Shown here piece by piece: positions 43,806 to 55,324 of a DNA stretch of 64,000 nucleotides; the first letter of the stretch is position 1; the number at the start of each line of letters is the position of its first letter. The notes beneath the pieces are model-generated. The model saw nothing but the letters and a program-made list of their open reading frames with translations. It did no database searches and was not told the DNA's origin. The position numbers and the translations under genes were made by a program. Source of the DNA: Chrysogorgia sp. JL179-B06 (lineage: Eukaryota; Cnidaria; Anthozoa; Scleralcyonacea; Chrysogorgiidae); assembly GCA_035772405.1 (NCBI GenBank), contig JAYKKM010000439.1, forward strand, positions 7,389,501 through 7,453,500, read 5' to 3'.

Positions 43806-43814
43806 GTAGATAAC
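43806..43814. repeat. MULE target duplication, right copy (gtagataac)
   Basis: Exact match to the left copy at 33,861-33,869. Confidence 0.93.
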
Positions 43815-43835
43815 TGGAACGATAACTCACAAAGC

Positions 43836-44512
43836 AATAAGTGAGGCAAAAAGTTCCAGGCCCCTACGCGGTTTGCAGGTAGATTTCAAGCCCCGTAACC
43901 TTGCCCCCTAACACGGTTTGCAGGTGGAATTCAGTCTTTGCTTCAAGGTAAACGTTTTTGTAGTATTGTAGACCTTATAATATTTTTGCCTTTTGGCAAA
44001 TAACTTACTTGAACCATGGATAGCTCGTAAAATAAATTTATTTCACTATCCATGCTTGAACTGGTGAATCGCTCAGTAGCAACTTTCGCCTATGTTTGGC
44101 AAACGTTTTCTTCAGAAATAAACCACCCCCAAAGCTAGTTTTATAGAATATATTAAAGGAAAGATAAATGATCTATTAACAACATACGTACAGCTTATCT
44201 CGGTAGCTAACTTAGTTCTCTTTAAAAGCGGATAATCGAACATGCCCAAAAATATAATTTTCGTAATACGGATACCATCTTGTAAACAAAAACACGAACT
44301 TTCGGCTGTCTTCGACGAGCGTTTTCGTGAGAAACAATCAACTCCCAAAGCTACAAAGATAAATTGTCTGTTTACAATATGCGTACAGCTTATCCGGCCA
44401 GCGAACGTAGTTTCTTAAAAAGAGCGGATAATCTAACATATTATCCAAAAATAAAAAATTCAAAATATGCCTGCAAACCGCGTGGGGGCCTGAAACCGTG
44501 CCTCACTTATTA
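43836..44512. mobile_element. Foldback element A
   Basis: Inverted ends: 'aataagtgaggca' with 'ggcccctacgcggtttgcag' on the left, and 'ctgcaaaccgcg' with 'tgcctcacttatt' on the right. The interior reads, on the minus strand, as the same sequence found on the plus strand of element B next door. No transposase. Confidence 0.65.
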
Positions 44513-44520
44513 CCCTTTCC

Positions 44521-45140
44521 ATATAAGGAAGTGACCGACGAGCAAATAGAAGGCATGCATTGACGAGCAAATAGAAGGCATTAACGAACAAATACATGGC
44601 ATTCGTACCAGCCCACTGGATGAGGGATTATTAACACGTTACGATATGTTCGATTATCCGCTCTTTTTAAGAAAACTACGTACGTTCGCTAGCAGGATAA
44701 GCTGTACGCATATTGTAAACAGATCATTTATCTTTGTTTTAATATATATTGTAGCTTTGGGAGTTGATTATTTCTCAAGAAAACGTTCGTCGAAGACAGC
44801 CGTGTTTTTGTTTATAATGGTATCCGTATTAGGAAAATTATATTTTGGGCATGTTCGATTATCCGCGCTTTTAAAGAGAACTAAGTTAGCTACCGGGATA
44901 AAGCTGTACGTATGTTGTAAATAGATCATTTAACTTTCCTTTGATATATTCTATAGCTTTGGGGGTGGTTTATTTCTCAAGAAAACGTTTGCCGAAGGGT
45001 TAGTACCTTTGTTGTTTTGGGGTCGGTTACAATCCAATTAACAAGGAGGCTGGTACGAGGGTTGAACGTGTCAGCTATTTGCTCGTTAATTCACTCTATT
45101 TGCTCGTCAATGCCTTCTATTTGCGCTTCCTTATAAGGAA
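44521..45140. mobile_element. Foldback element B
   Basis: Inverted ends: 'ataaggaagtgaccgacgag' at 44,523 and 'gccttctatttgcgcttcct' ending near 45,132. Between them 'cgagcaaatagaaggc' occurs more than once. The interior (44,640-45,000) is homologous, inverted, to 44,093-44,470 of element A. An open stretch of about 90 codons (44,646-44,924) mirrors one in A and is not protein-like in a recognised way. Confidence 0.6.
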
Positions 45141-45744
45141 TACGTACTAGATACCCCTATCGACTTATGACTCAACCTCGTTCCCAGGGCCTTATCTCAG
45201 TTCCCCGCCCGCCCCCCCCCCCCCCCCCCCCCCACGCTCGCTGCGAAGGCTGGCACGTGTCACCAACTTTTTAGGTGATAAGTGATAACAAAAAATAATT
45301 TAGTGGGAGGGGATGGTACGTTTAGGTTGTTCAGTAAAGAAAACTGGCGGCATGTATGAACTTGTTTAGTTGAAGTTGAAAATGTGTCAAAAGTTCATGG
45401 CGACGTGCTTCAGCGAAACAAAGCGCTCCTGAACTCATCTGTCGTCCTTGAGAAAGAAAAGTAAAGAACGCTTCAAATTTAAAGAAAATTATTGCTGACA
45501 CGCGAAAGTTACTTATCCAGAATTCAGCCGATTTAAAAGGTGCATTGAAATATCGCCGTCTGCCCCTTTCCTAGAGAAATACTTCTAAACCGACGCCGCC
45601 TCGTCGTCTTCAATTTTCAAAGGTTAGTATTATCAGTTGTTGTTTTAATCTAAAATATATAATAACATCATGACAGAACGTTGACGCTTAGCTGCCTTTT
45701 TACATTGAAAGAGTTGAATAGTACGGTGGCCCAGAAGTGTCACA

Positions 45745-45955
45745 ACACAATTCAAAATTCGCAACACATTTCAAAATTCGCAACACATTTCAAAATTCGC
45801 AACACATTTCAAAATTAAATTCGCAACACATTTCAAAATTCGCAACACATTTCAAAATTCGCAACACATTTCAAAATTCGCAACACATTTCAAAATTAAA
45901 TTCGCAACACATTTCAAAATTCGCAACACATTTCAAAATTCGCAACACATTTCAA
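45745..45955. repeat. 19-bp satellite, left arm
   Basis: Units ttcgcaacacatttcaaaa, with occasional insertion of 'ttaaa'. Frames through it are repeat translations. Confidence 0.9.
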
Positions 45956-46029
45956 AATCGACAACACAAAAGGTAAGTACTTCATGTATGCCTATTATTA
46001 TGTCTCAAGGCGGGGGAAGGGTAGTATGT

Positions 46030-46820
46030 AGCATATAGTATGGTGAAGTACGCTGCAATAAGGTGGAGTAGTGTGCAGTAGGGTGTATTAGGGTGCAGTA
46101 GACTGCAGTAGAGTGCAGTAGACTGCAGTAGAGTGCGGTAGACTGTATTAGGGTGCAGTAGGGTGTATTAGGGTGCAGTAGACTGAAGTAGACTGCAGTA
46201 GGGTGCAGTAGACTGCAGTAGACTGCATTGGGGTGCAGTAGAGTGCAGTAGGGTGAAGTAGAGTGCAGTAGACTGTATTAGGGTGCAGTAGAGTGCAATA
46301 GGGTGTATTGGGGTGCAGTAGAGTGCAGTAGGGTGCAGTAGGGTGCAGTACAGTGCAGTAGGGTGCCGTAGGGTGCAGTAGGGTGCAGTAGGGTGCAGTA
46401 CAGTGCAGTAGCGTGCAGTAGACTGCAGTAGACTGTATTAGGGTGCAGTAGAGTGCAGTAGGCTGTATTAGGGTGCAGTAGAGTGCAGTAGACTGTATTA
46501 GGGTGCAGTAGAGTGCAGTAGACTGTATTGGGGTGCAGTAGAGTGCAGTAGGGTGCAGTAGACTGTATTAGGGTGCAGTAGCGTGCAGTAGACTGCAGTA
46601 GACTGTATTAGGGTGCAGTAGAGTGCAGTAGGCTGTATTAGGGTGCAGTAGACTGCAGTAGGGTGCAGTAGACTGTATTAAGGTGCAGTAGAGTGCAGTA
46701 GACTGTATTGGGGTGCAGTAGAGTGCAGTAGACTGTATTGGGGGTGTAGTAGAGTGCAGTAGGGTGCAGTAGACTGTATTAGGGTGCAGTAGAGCGCAGT
46801 AGGGTCTATTAGGGTGCAGT
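46030..46820. repeat. Decamer-based satellite, left arm
   Basis: Built of gggtgcagta, gactgcagta, gagtgcagta and gactgtatta decamers in irregular higher-order order. The G/T-rich strand is plus. Confidence 0.92.
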
Positions 46821-47985
46821 AGACTGCACTCTACTGCTGTCTACTGCACCCAATACACCCTACTGCACTCTACTGCACCCTAATACAGTCTACTGCACTC
46901 TACTGCACCCTAATACACCCTGCTGCACTCTACTGCACCCTAATACAGTCTACTGCACCCTACTGCACTCTACTGCACCCCAATACAGTCTACTGCACTC
47001 TACTGCACCCTAATACAGTCTACTGCAGTCTACTGCACCCTACTGCAGTCTACTGCACCCTAATACAGCCTACTGCACTCTACTGCACCCTAATACAGTC
47101 TACTGCACCCTACTGCACTCTACTGCACCCCAATACAGTCTACTGCACTCTACTGCACCCTAATACAGTCTACTGCACTCTACTGCACCCTACTGCACCC
47201 CAATACAGTCTAACTGCACCCTACTGCAGTCTACTGCACCCTAATACAGCCTACTGCACTCTACTGCACCCTAATACAGTCTACTGCAGTCTACTGCACG
47301 CTACTGCAGTCTACTGCACCCTACGGCACCCTACTGCACTGTACTGCACCCTACTGCAGCCTACTGCACTCTACTGCACCCTGATACAGTCTACTGCACC
47401 CTACTGCGCTCTACTGCACTCCAATACAGTCTACTGCACTCTACTGCACCCTAATACACCCTATTGCACTCTACTGCACCCTAATACAGTCTACTGCACT
47501 CTACTGCACCCTACTGCAGTCTACTGCACCCTAATACAGCCTACTGCACTCTACTGCACCCTAATACAGTCTACTGCAGTCTACTGCACGCTACTGCAGT
47601 CTACTGCACCCTACGGCACCCTACGGCACCCTACGGCACCCTACTGCACCCTACGGCACCCTACTGCACTGTACTCTACTGCACTCTACTGCACCCCAAT
47701 ACAGTCTACTGCACTCTACTACACCCTACTGCAGTCTACTGCACCGTAATACACCCTATTGCACTCTACTGCACCCTAATACAGTCTACTGCACTCTACT
47801 GCACCCTACTGCACTCTACTGCACCTCAATGCAGTCTACTGCACCCTACTGCAGTCTACTTCAGTCTACTGCACCCTAATACACCCTACTGCACCCTAAT
47901 ACAGTCTACCGCACTCTACTGCAGTCTACTGCACCCTAATACACCCTACTGCACACTACTCCACCTTATTGCAGCGTACTTCACC
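46821..47985. repeat. Decamer-based satellite, right arm (inverted)
   Basis: The same decamers as their complements (ctactgcacc, ctactgcagt, ctaatacagt). It is about 370 bases longer than the left-arm array, showing independent copy-number change. Confidence 0.92.
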
Positions 47986-48064
47986 ATACTATATGCTACA
48001 TACTACCCCTCCCCCTAACCCGCCTTGAGATATAATAATAGGCATACATGAAGTACTTACCTTT

Positions 48065-48225
48065 TGTGTTGTCGATTTTGAAATGTGTTGCGAATTTTGA
48101 AATGTGTTGCGAATTTTGAAATGTGTTGCGAATTTAATTTTGAAATGTGTTGCGAATTTTGAAATGTGTTGCGAATTTTGAAATGTGTTGCGAATTTTGA
48201 AATGTGTTGCGAATTTTGAATTGTG
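48065..48225. repeat. 19-bp satellite, right arm (inverted)
   Basis: Complement of the left-arm units, with fewer copies (about 8 against 11). Confidence 0.9.
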
Positions 48226-48249
48226 TTGTGACACTTCTGGACCACCGTA

Positions 48250-48622
48250 GAATAGAGATAAAAATGATCGTCACTGCGTCAAGTGATTTTCATAATAGCA
48301 TATTTCCAAATGTAGACATGTTAACCCGAAATTTTCGAAGTTGATAGAAAATGGAAAATAACACTGCGTACGCAGCACTCAGTGTACTTTGTTATTTCGA
48401 ATGTCTAGGATAGTATTATGCTTGTGTCACTTCATATTAAATTTAAATAAATATTTCGCAAATATAAGTAATTCGATCGATCGGATATTAAAATACTATA
48501 TTTGGGATAAATACTATCAATAGACATTCGAAATAACAAAGTAGACAGTGCTGCGTAGACTGTTTCTTTTCTAGTATTAAAATCACTGGACGCAGTGACG
48601 CGGATCATTTCTATCTCTGTTC
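48250..48622. mobile_element. MITE nested only in the right arm
   Basis: The ends are inverted copies, 'tagagataaaaatgatcgtca' shortened at the right to 'tcatttctatctct', followed by pairing of 'tcactgcgtc' with 'gacgcagtga' and of 'ttatttcgaatgtct' with 'agacattcgaaataa'. The left arm is continuous at the same place (near 45,715), so the insertion came after the palindrome formed. Confidence 0.75.
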
Positions 48623-49113
48623 AAAAGGCAGTTAAGCGGTAAACGTTATTATATATTTTGGATTGAGTCAACAACTGATAATTTTAAAACTATAAACCTT
48701 TGAAATTGAAGACGACGAGGCGGCGTCGGTTTTGAAGTTCAAAAACGTTCTTTTCGACAAATTAAAGGGACAAGACGGCGGAAACTAGTATAAACTGTTG
48801 CATGCCAGAAATAATTTTCTTTAAATTTGAAGCGTTCTTTACTTTTCTTTGGCAAAGACGACAGATGAGTTCAGGAAGCGTTTTGTTTTGATGAAGCACG
48901 TTGTCGTGAACTTTTTCAACTTCAACTAATATAACCGCGTTCTTGCAGTATGTGGAGTCCTCAAGGGATTCGCAGAGTCGATAGAACGAAAAATCGATTC
49001 CATCACAGGATAAGACTTCTGCACCTGGACAACCTCCCCTCCCACAAAATTTTTGTTACACCTAAAAAGTTGGTGACACCACGTGACCAGCCTGTGCCAT
49101 GGGAACGAGGTTG

Positions 49114-50640
49114 CTTATGGTAGAGATCGACTTGTGGCAAGTTTAACACAACATGCACGTTCCTGTCATTGCTCGCGTTAACATTTTCAAGACAACGAAT
49201 TAACTCAACAATTGTTGAAAGTTTAATGAACAATTGTTGAAAGTTTAAAAATGTTTAACATTCTTAAAAGTATCGTATGTAGTTTTGTGACTACATACCA
49301 TACTTTTAATGAAGTATCTGCCACATATTATCTGCTGCCGCTGACTATCGACGAGATGCACGACGCGACGAAGAGATGCAACGACGCGACGAAGAAAAGA
49401 TATGGTCATATTATGACGCCACGAAACTAATCATTACGCCACGAAGTATGGACGACTCACGCCGACTAGCAGATACCCACGCCACGAAAAGAGGGGGCTA
49501 ATTTTGTCCCCGATATGACTCCATAGGGGCAAGCGCCTTCCGAATTGATGTAAACACTGACTCGTTACCTTTCTGGTCTGGTTGCTGTTCCCAGTGTAGG
49601 TTGCCTGTAATTTGTCCTGATTGTCGACAAAATTAACAAGTAATAACATTTTAATAGCGATTTAATACAATTATTGTGTAAAAATACCAAATAAACCCGA
49701 TTTACTGTTAAACTCGCTTCACTAATAGGCGTTAAGGCGCCCTGTGTTTATAATGTATATAAATATAGTATCCATCATTTTACAATTTCTCATGTGAATA
49801 AAGTCGATTTCGGGGGGGGGGCTGAAATTACTGTGTGCTTTTTCTTAAAACGAAACTATAATTGTTTGAATGAAATTATTTATATTATCGATTTTAAATT
49901 ACATGATTAAAATATAATATTAAGGTACTTTAGCCCAATATTTCTTTGTCATAATTGTAGCTTACGCTGAATCGTAATTTTTTTTATTATTTATTTATTT
50001 ATTGATGTTTGATTGACGTGTATTCATGGCGTTGTCATCCGTATTAAAGTTCTTTATTCAGAAAGATGGTTTAATAAAACTTAAATAAAACTATATATAT
50101 CGTATTTTTTTTAAACAATATATTGCATTTTTTCGTACTTTCTCTATAATTTTCTATGTATAGATTCGGATTGTATTTTTTTAATTGTTTTATTTTACAT
50201 CTAAAATTGACTGCTTTATGAATATTTTCCGACGAGGGGCGTGTCTAAAAGACCGTTGGGTGACTTGGGTCAACCGTTTTTAGATTTGAATGTCAATAGA
50301 GCGTGCGGAGTTCTTTTGTACGTCTCTGTCATTTTTAAACCAAATGGAATTACAACCAGTTGGGTAAAGGCATCATTAAGCCTGATGATCCCGATCCTTT
50401 TCACACGAAGAACTGTGTGATATAATTATTTGACGAGTGTCCAGCAACGAGATCGATGAACGACAAATATATTACCTTGGACACGTCGTCAGTAAGGGAG
50501 GCTGGTTTTAAGTCCGTCTCGTAGCAAGGCAAAACAAATTCAAAATATTTTCGAGTTCGTATATGTCAAATACATATAATAAACTATCGCTCTATGGTTT
50601 TCAAATGTTTGAATTGGAACTTGCTTCGAGACTTAAGAAA
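49114..50640. other. Intergenic; inverted copy of the 32.8-kb repeat, then AT-rich DNA
   Basis: 49,350-49,560 repeats 32,760-32,950 in inverse orientation (cgccacgaa words, 'ggggctaattttgtccccga'). A palindrome, tatgtagttttgtgactacata, is at 49,277-49,298. A G-run is at 49,812. From 49,860 to 50,640 it is AT-rich and I see no gene before the 5S array. Confidence 0.6.
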
Positions 50641-50792
50641 TCTTCTTTTTGGTGTGGCGGTATGTTGGATGCCGTTCAAATTTTCAAACGTATCCCATAA
50701 TACATTGCGGTCATCGAATCTAAATTATTTGATGGATCGAAAAACGCAATTAATCGAATCGCTACATAACCTCGTAATTTACACCAACAAAT

Positions 50793-50853
50793 GTCTACGA
50801 CCATACCATCGGGAAAGCACCGGTTCTCGTCTGATCACCGAAGTTAAGCCCGA

Positions 50854-50888
<35 letters not shown>

Positions 50889-50911
50889 GGGAATACCCCG
50901 TGTCGTAGACT
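50793..50911 (+). rRNA. 5S rRNA copy 1
   Basis: 119 bases whose ends (gtctacgac and gtcgtagact) pair as helix I. It contains the canonical internal promoter words: box A/IE region 'agttaagcccgatcggg' and box C 'ttggatgggtgaccgcctgg'. RNA polymerase III would stop at the T5 run four bases downstream (50,915-50,919). 5S RNA is part of the large ribosomal subunit. This is the first gene of the array, in a 489-bp unit. Confidence 0.97.
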
Positions 50912-50998
50912 CCATTTTTATGCCAGCTTCACCGGCGCCCGCGTGCGTACTTTCGTCGATCCTTTCTCACGCTTATACTGGCCGAATAGCAATCGTCC

Positions 50999-51060
50999 CG
51001 CTATCGCTTCTCGGCCTTTTTTGTGGACTTGTGCCAAAAGGTCGAGAATTAGCGATAGCG
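50999..51060 (+). other. U2-5'-end-like hairpin in the 5S spacer (repeats in every unit)
   Basis: A 22-bp stem (one G-U pair, one 3-base bulge) with a 15-base loop. The left arm contains atcgcttctcggcctttt (51,003-51,020), which equals the first 18 bases of U2 snRNA as I know it. The right arm read on the minus strand is ATCGC-TAA-TTCTCGACCTTTTGGC, that is, 21 bases of the same U2 start with a TAA insertion and one change. The rest of U2 (branch-site pairing region, Sm site) is absent. Other copies sit 345 bases after each unit start (348 in 492-bp units, 346 in the 490-bp unit). The T6 run in the loop would end a polymerase III transcript. Confidence 0.8.
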
Positions 51061-51281
51061 CGACATCTACGGACTTTAAAAATTGCCCAGTGCACATTAA
51101 ACATGTCTACTTAGACGTAAAACAAGTTGTCTTCTTTTTGGTGTGGCGGTATGTTGGATGCCGTTCAAATTTTCAAACGTATCCCATAATACATTGCGGT
51201 CATCGAATCTAAATTATTTGATGGATCGAAAAACGCAATTAATCGAATCGCTACATAACCTCGTAATTTACACCAACAAAT

Positions 51282-51342
51282 GTCTACGACCATACCATCG
51301 GGAAAGCACCGGTTCTCGTCTGATCACCGAAGTTAAGCCCGA

Positions 51343-51377
<35 letters not shown>

Positions 51378-51400
51378 GGGAATACCCCGTGTCGTAGACT
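51282..51400 (+). rRNA. 5S rRNA copy 2
   Basis: Same sequence as copy 1; 492-bp unit (agc inserted downstream). Confidence 0.97.
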
Positions 51401-51773
51401 CCATTTTTATGCCAGCTTCACCGGCGCCCGCGTGCGTACTTTCGTCGATCCTTTCTCACGCTTATACAGCTGGCCGAATAGCAATCGTCCCGCTATCGCT
51501 TCTCGGCCTTTTTTGTGGACTTGTGCCAAAAGGTCGAGAATTAGCGATAGCGCGACATCTACGGACTTTAAAAATTGCCCAGTGCACATTAAACATGTCT
51601 ACTTAGACGTAAAACAAGTTGTCTTCTTTTTGGTGTGGCGGTATGTTGGATGCCGTTCAAATTTTCAAACGTATCCCATAATACATTGCGGTCATCGAAT
51701 CTAAATTATTTGATGGATCGAAAAACGCAATTAATCGAATCGCTACATAACCTCGTAATTTACACCAACAAAT

Positions 51774-51834
51774 GTCTACGACCATACCATCGGGAAAGCA
51801 CCGGTTCTCGTCTGATCACCGAAGTTAAGCCCGA

Positions 51835-51869
<35 letters not shown>

Positions 51870-51892
51870 GGGAATACCCCGTGTCGTAGACT
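51774..51892 (+). rRNA. 5S rRNA copy 3
   Basis: 489-bp unit. Confidence 0.97.
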
Positions 51893-52262
51893 CCATTTTT
51901 ATGCCAGCTTCACCGGCGCCCGCGTGCGTACTTTCGTCGATCCTTTCTCACGCTTATACTGGCCGAATAGCAATCGTCCCGCTATCGCTTCTCGGCCTTT
52001 TTTGTGGACTTGTGCCAAAAGGTCGAGAATTAGCGATAGCGCGACATCTACGGACTTTAAAAATTGCCCAGTGCACATTAAACATGTCTACTTAGACGTA
52101 AAACAAGTTGTCTTCTTTTTGGTGTGGCGGTATGTTGGATGCCGTTCAAATTTTCAAACGTATCCCATAATACATTGCGGTCATCGAATCTAAATTATTT
52201 GATGGATCGAAAAACGCAATTAATCGAATCGCTACATAACCTCGTAATTTACACCAACAAAT

Positions 52263-52323
52263 GTCTACGACCATACCATCGGGAAAGCACCGGTTCTCGT
52301 CTGATCACCGAAGTTAAGCCCGA

Positions 52324-52358
<35 letters not shown>

Positions 52359-52381
52359 GGGAATACCCCGTGTCGTAGACT
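52263..52381 (+). rRNA. 5S rRNA copy 4
   Basis: 492-bp unit. Confidence 0.97.
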
Positions 52382-52754
52382 CCATTTTTATGCCAGCTTC
52401 ACCGGCGCCCGCGTGCGTACTTTCGTCGATCCTTTCTCACGCTTATACAGCTGGCCGAATAGCAATCGTCCCGCTATCGCTTCTCGGCCTTTTTTGTGGA
52501 CTTGTGCCAAAAGGTCGAGAATTAGCGATAGCGCGACATCTACGGACTTTAAAAATTGCCCAGTGCACATTAAACATGTCTACTTAGACGTAAAACAAGT
52601 TGTCTTCTTTTTGGTGTGGCGGTATGTTGGATGCCGTTCAAATTTTCAAACGTATCCCATAATACATTGCGGTCATCGAATCTAAATTATTTGATGGATC
52701 GAAAAACGCAATTAATCGAATCGCTACATAACCTCGTAATTTACACCAACAAAT

Positions 52755-52815
52755 GTCTACGACCATACCATCGGGAAAGCACCGGTTCTCGTCTGATCAC
52801 CGAAGTTAAGCCCGA

Positions 52816-52850
<35 letters not shown>

Positions 52851-52873
52851 GGGAATACCCCGTGTCGTAGACT
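52755..52873 (+). rRNA. 5S rRNA copy 5
   Basis: 489-bp unit; closes the first five-unit length pattern. Confidence 0.97.
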
Positions 52874-53243
52874 CCATTTTTATGCCAGCTTCACCGGCGC
52901 CCGCGTGCGTACTTTCGTCGATCCTTTCTCACGCTTATACTGGCCGAATAGCAATCGTCCCGCTATCGCTTCTCGGCCTTTTTTGTGGACTTGTGCCAAA
53001 AGGTCGAGAATTAGCGATAGCGCGACATCTACGGACTTTAAAAATTGCCCAGTGCACATTAAACATGTCTACTTAGACGTAAAACAAGTTGTCTTCTTTT
53101 TGGTGTGGCGGTATGTTGGATGCCGTTCAAATTTTCAAACGTATCCCATAATACATTGCGGTCATCGAATCTAAATTATTTGATGGATCGAAAAACGCAA
53201 TTAATCGAATCGCTACATAACCTCGTAATTTACACCAACAAAT

Positions 53244-53304
53244 GTCTACGACCATACCATCGGGAAAGCACCGGTTCTCGTCTGATCACCGAAGTTAAGC
53301 CCGA

Positions 53305-53339
<35 letters not shown>

Positions 53340-53362
53340 GGGAATACCCCGTGTCGTAGACT
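53244..53362 (+). rRNA. 5S rRNA copy 6
   Basis: 489-bp unit; opens the second five-unit pattern. Confidence 0.97.
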
Positions 53363-53732
53363 CCATTTTTATGCCAGCTTCACCGGCGCCCGCGTGCGTA
53401 CTTTCGTCGATCCTTTCTCACGCTTATACTGGCCGAATAGCAATCGTCCCGCTATCGCTTCTCGGCCTTTTTTGTGGACTTGTGCCAAAAGGTCGAGAAT
53501 TAGCGATAGCGCGACATCTACGGACTTTAAAAATTGCCCAGTGCACATTAAACATGTCTACTTAGACGTAAAACAAGTTGTCTTCTTTTTGGTGTGGCGG
53601 TATGTTGGATGCCGTTCAAATTTTCAAACGTATCCCATAATACATTGCGGTCATCGAATCTAAATTATTTGATGGATCGAAAAACGCAATTAATCGAATC
53701 GCTACATAACCTCGTAATTTACACCAACAAAT

Positions 53733-53793
53733 GTCTACGACCATACCATCGGGAAAGCACCGGTTCTCGTCTGATCACCGAAGTTAAGCCCGA

Positions 53794-53828
<35 letters not shown>

Positions 53829-53851
53829 GGGAATACCCCGTGTCGTAGACT
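53733..53851 (+). rRNA. 5S rRNA copy 7
   Basis: 492-bp unit. Confidence 0.97.
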
Positions 53852-54224
53852 CCATTTTTATGCCAGCTTCACCGGCGCCCGCGTGCGTACTTTCGTCGAT
53901 CCTTTCTCACGCTTATACAGCTGGCCGAATAGCAATCGTCCCGCTATCGCTTCTCGGCCTTTTTTGTGGACTTGTGCCAAAAGGTCGAGAATTAGCGATA
54001 GCGCGACATCTACGGACTTTAAAAATTGCCCAGTGCACATTAAACATGTCTACTTAGACGTAAAACAAGTTGTCTTCTTTTTGGTGTGGCGGTATGTTGG
54101 ATGCCGTTCAAATTTTCAAACGTATCCCATAATACATTGCGGTCATCGAATCTAAATTATTTGATGGATCGAAAAACGCAATTAATCGAATCGCTACATA
54201 ACCTCGTAATTTACACCAACAAAT

Positions 54225-54285
54225 GTCTACGACCATACCATCGGGAAAGCACCGGTTCTCGTCTGATCACCGAAGTTAAGCCCGA

Positions 54286-54320
<35 letters not shown>

Positions 54321-54343
54321 GGGAATACCCCGTGTCGTAGACT
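54225..54343 (+). rRNA. 5S rRNA copy 8
   Basis: 489-bp unit. Confidence 0.97.
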
Positions 54344-54713
54344 CCATTTTTATGCCAGCTTCACCGGCGCCCGCGTGCGTACTTTCGTCGATCCTTTCTC
54401 ACGCTTATACTGGCCGAATAGCAATCGTCCCGCTATCGCTTCTCGGCCTTTTTTGTGGACTTGTGCCAAAAGGTCGAGAATTAGCGATAGCGCGACATCT
54501 ACGGACTTTAAAAATTGCCCAGTGCACATTAAACATGTCTACTTAGACGTAAAACAAGTTGTCTTCTTTTTGGTGTGGCGGTATGTTGGATGCCGTTCAA
54601 ATTTTCAAACGTATCCCATAATACATTGCGGTCATCGAATCTAAATTATTTGATGGATCGAAAAACGCAATTAATCGAATCGCTACATAACCTCGTAATT
54701 TACACCAACAAAT

Positions 54714-54774
54714 GTCTACGACCATACCATCGGGAAAGCACCGGTTCTCGTCTGATCACCGAAGTTAAGCCCGA

Positions 54775-54809
<35 letters not shown>

Positions 54810-54832
54810 GGGAATACCCCGTGTCGTAGACT
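54714..54832 (+). rRNA. 5S rRNA copy 9
   Basis: 492-bp unit. Confidence 0.97.
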
Positions 54833-55205
54833 CCATTTTTATGCCAGCTTCACCGGCGCCCGCGTGCGTACTTTCGTCGATCCTTTCTCACGCTTATACA
54901 GCTGGCCGAATAGCAATCGTCCCGCTATCGCTTCTCGGCCTTTTTTGTGGACTTGTGCCAAAAGGTCGAGAATTAGCGATAGCGCGACATCTACGGACTT
55001 TAAAAATTGCCCAGTGCACATTAAACATGTCTACTTAGACGTAAAACAAGTTGTCTTCTTTTTGGTGTGGCGGTATGTTGGATGCCGTTCAAATTTTCAA
55101 ACGTATCCCATAATACATTGCGGTCATCGAATCTAAATTATTTGATGGATCGAAAAACGCAATTAATCGAATCGCTACATAACCTCGTAATTTACACCAA
55201 CAAAT

Positions 55206-55266
55206 GTCTACGACCATACCATCGGGAAAGCACCGGTTCTCGTCTGATCACCGAAGTTAAGCCCGA

Positions 55267-55301
<35 letters not shown>

Positions 55302-55324
55302 GGGAATACCCCGTGTCGTAGACT
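55206..55324 (+). rRNA. 5S rRNA copy 10
   Basis: 489-bp unit. Confidence 0.97.

Larger units (their letters stand above)
45173..49113. mobile_element. 3.9-kb palindromic foldback element with satellite arms
   Basis: The two arms meet near 46,820. From outside in, the left arm is: a terminal segment matching the 800-bp element at 31.9 kb (caacctcgttcccagggcc), a C20 tract, a unique segment with 'aagaacgcttcaaatttaaa', a 19-bp satellite (45,745-45,955), then a 10-bp-based satellite (46,030-46,820). The right arm repeats this in reverse. The arms differ in repeat number, and the right arm has its own MITE. Possible but imperfect target duplication cttatg(act/gta). No transposase; the structure recalls Foldback/Galileo-type elements. 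Confidence 0.8.

Noticed and set aside
45737..45976. Lys/Phe/His-rich 79-codon protein in the 19-bp satellite
   Set aside because: It is a translation of the satellite; the mirror-image array at 48.1 kb gives the same peptide on the other strand.
50999..51060. A functional U2 snRNA gene in each 5S unit
   Set aside because: Only about the first 20 bases of U2 are present in each arm; the branch-site pairing region, Sm site and 3' hairpins are missing.
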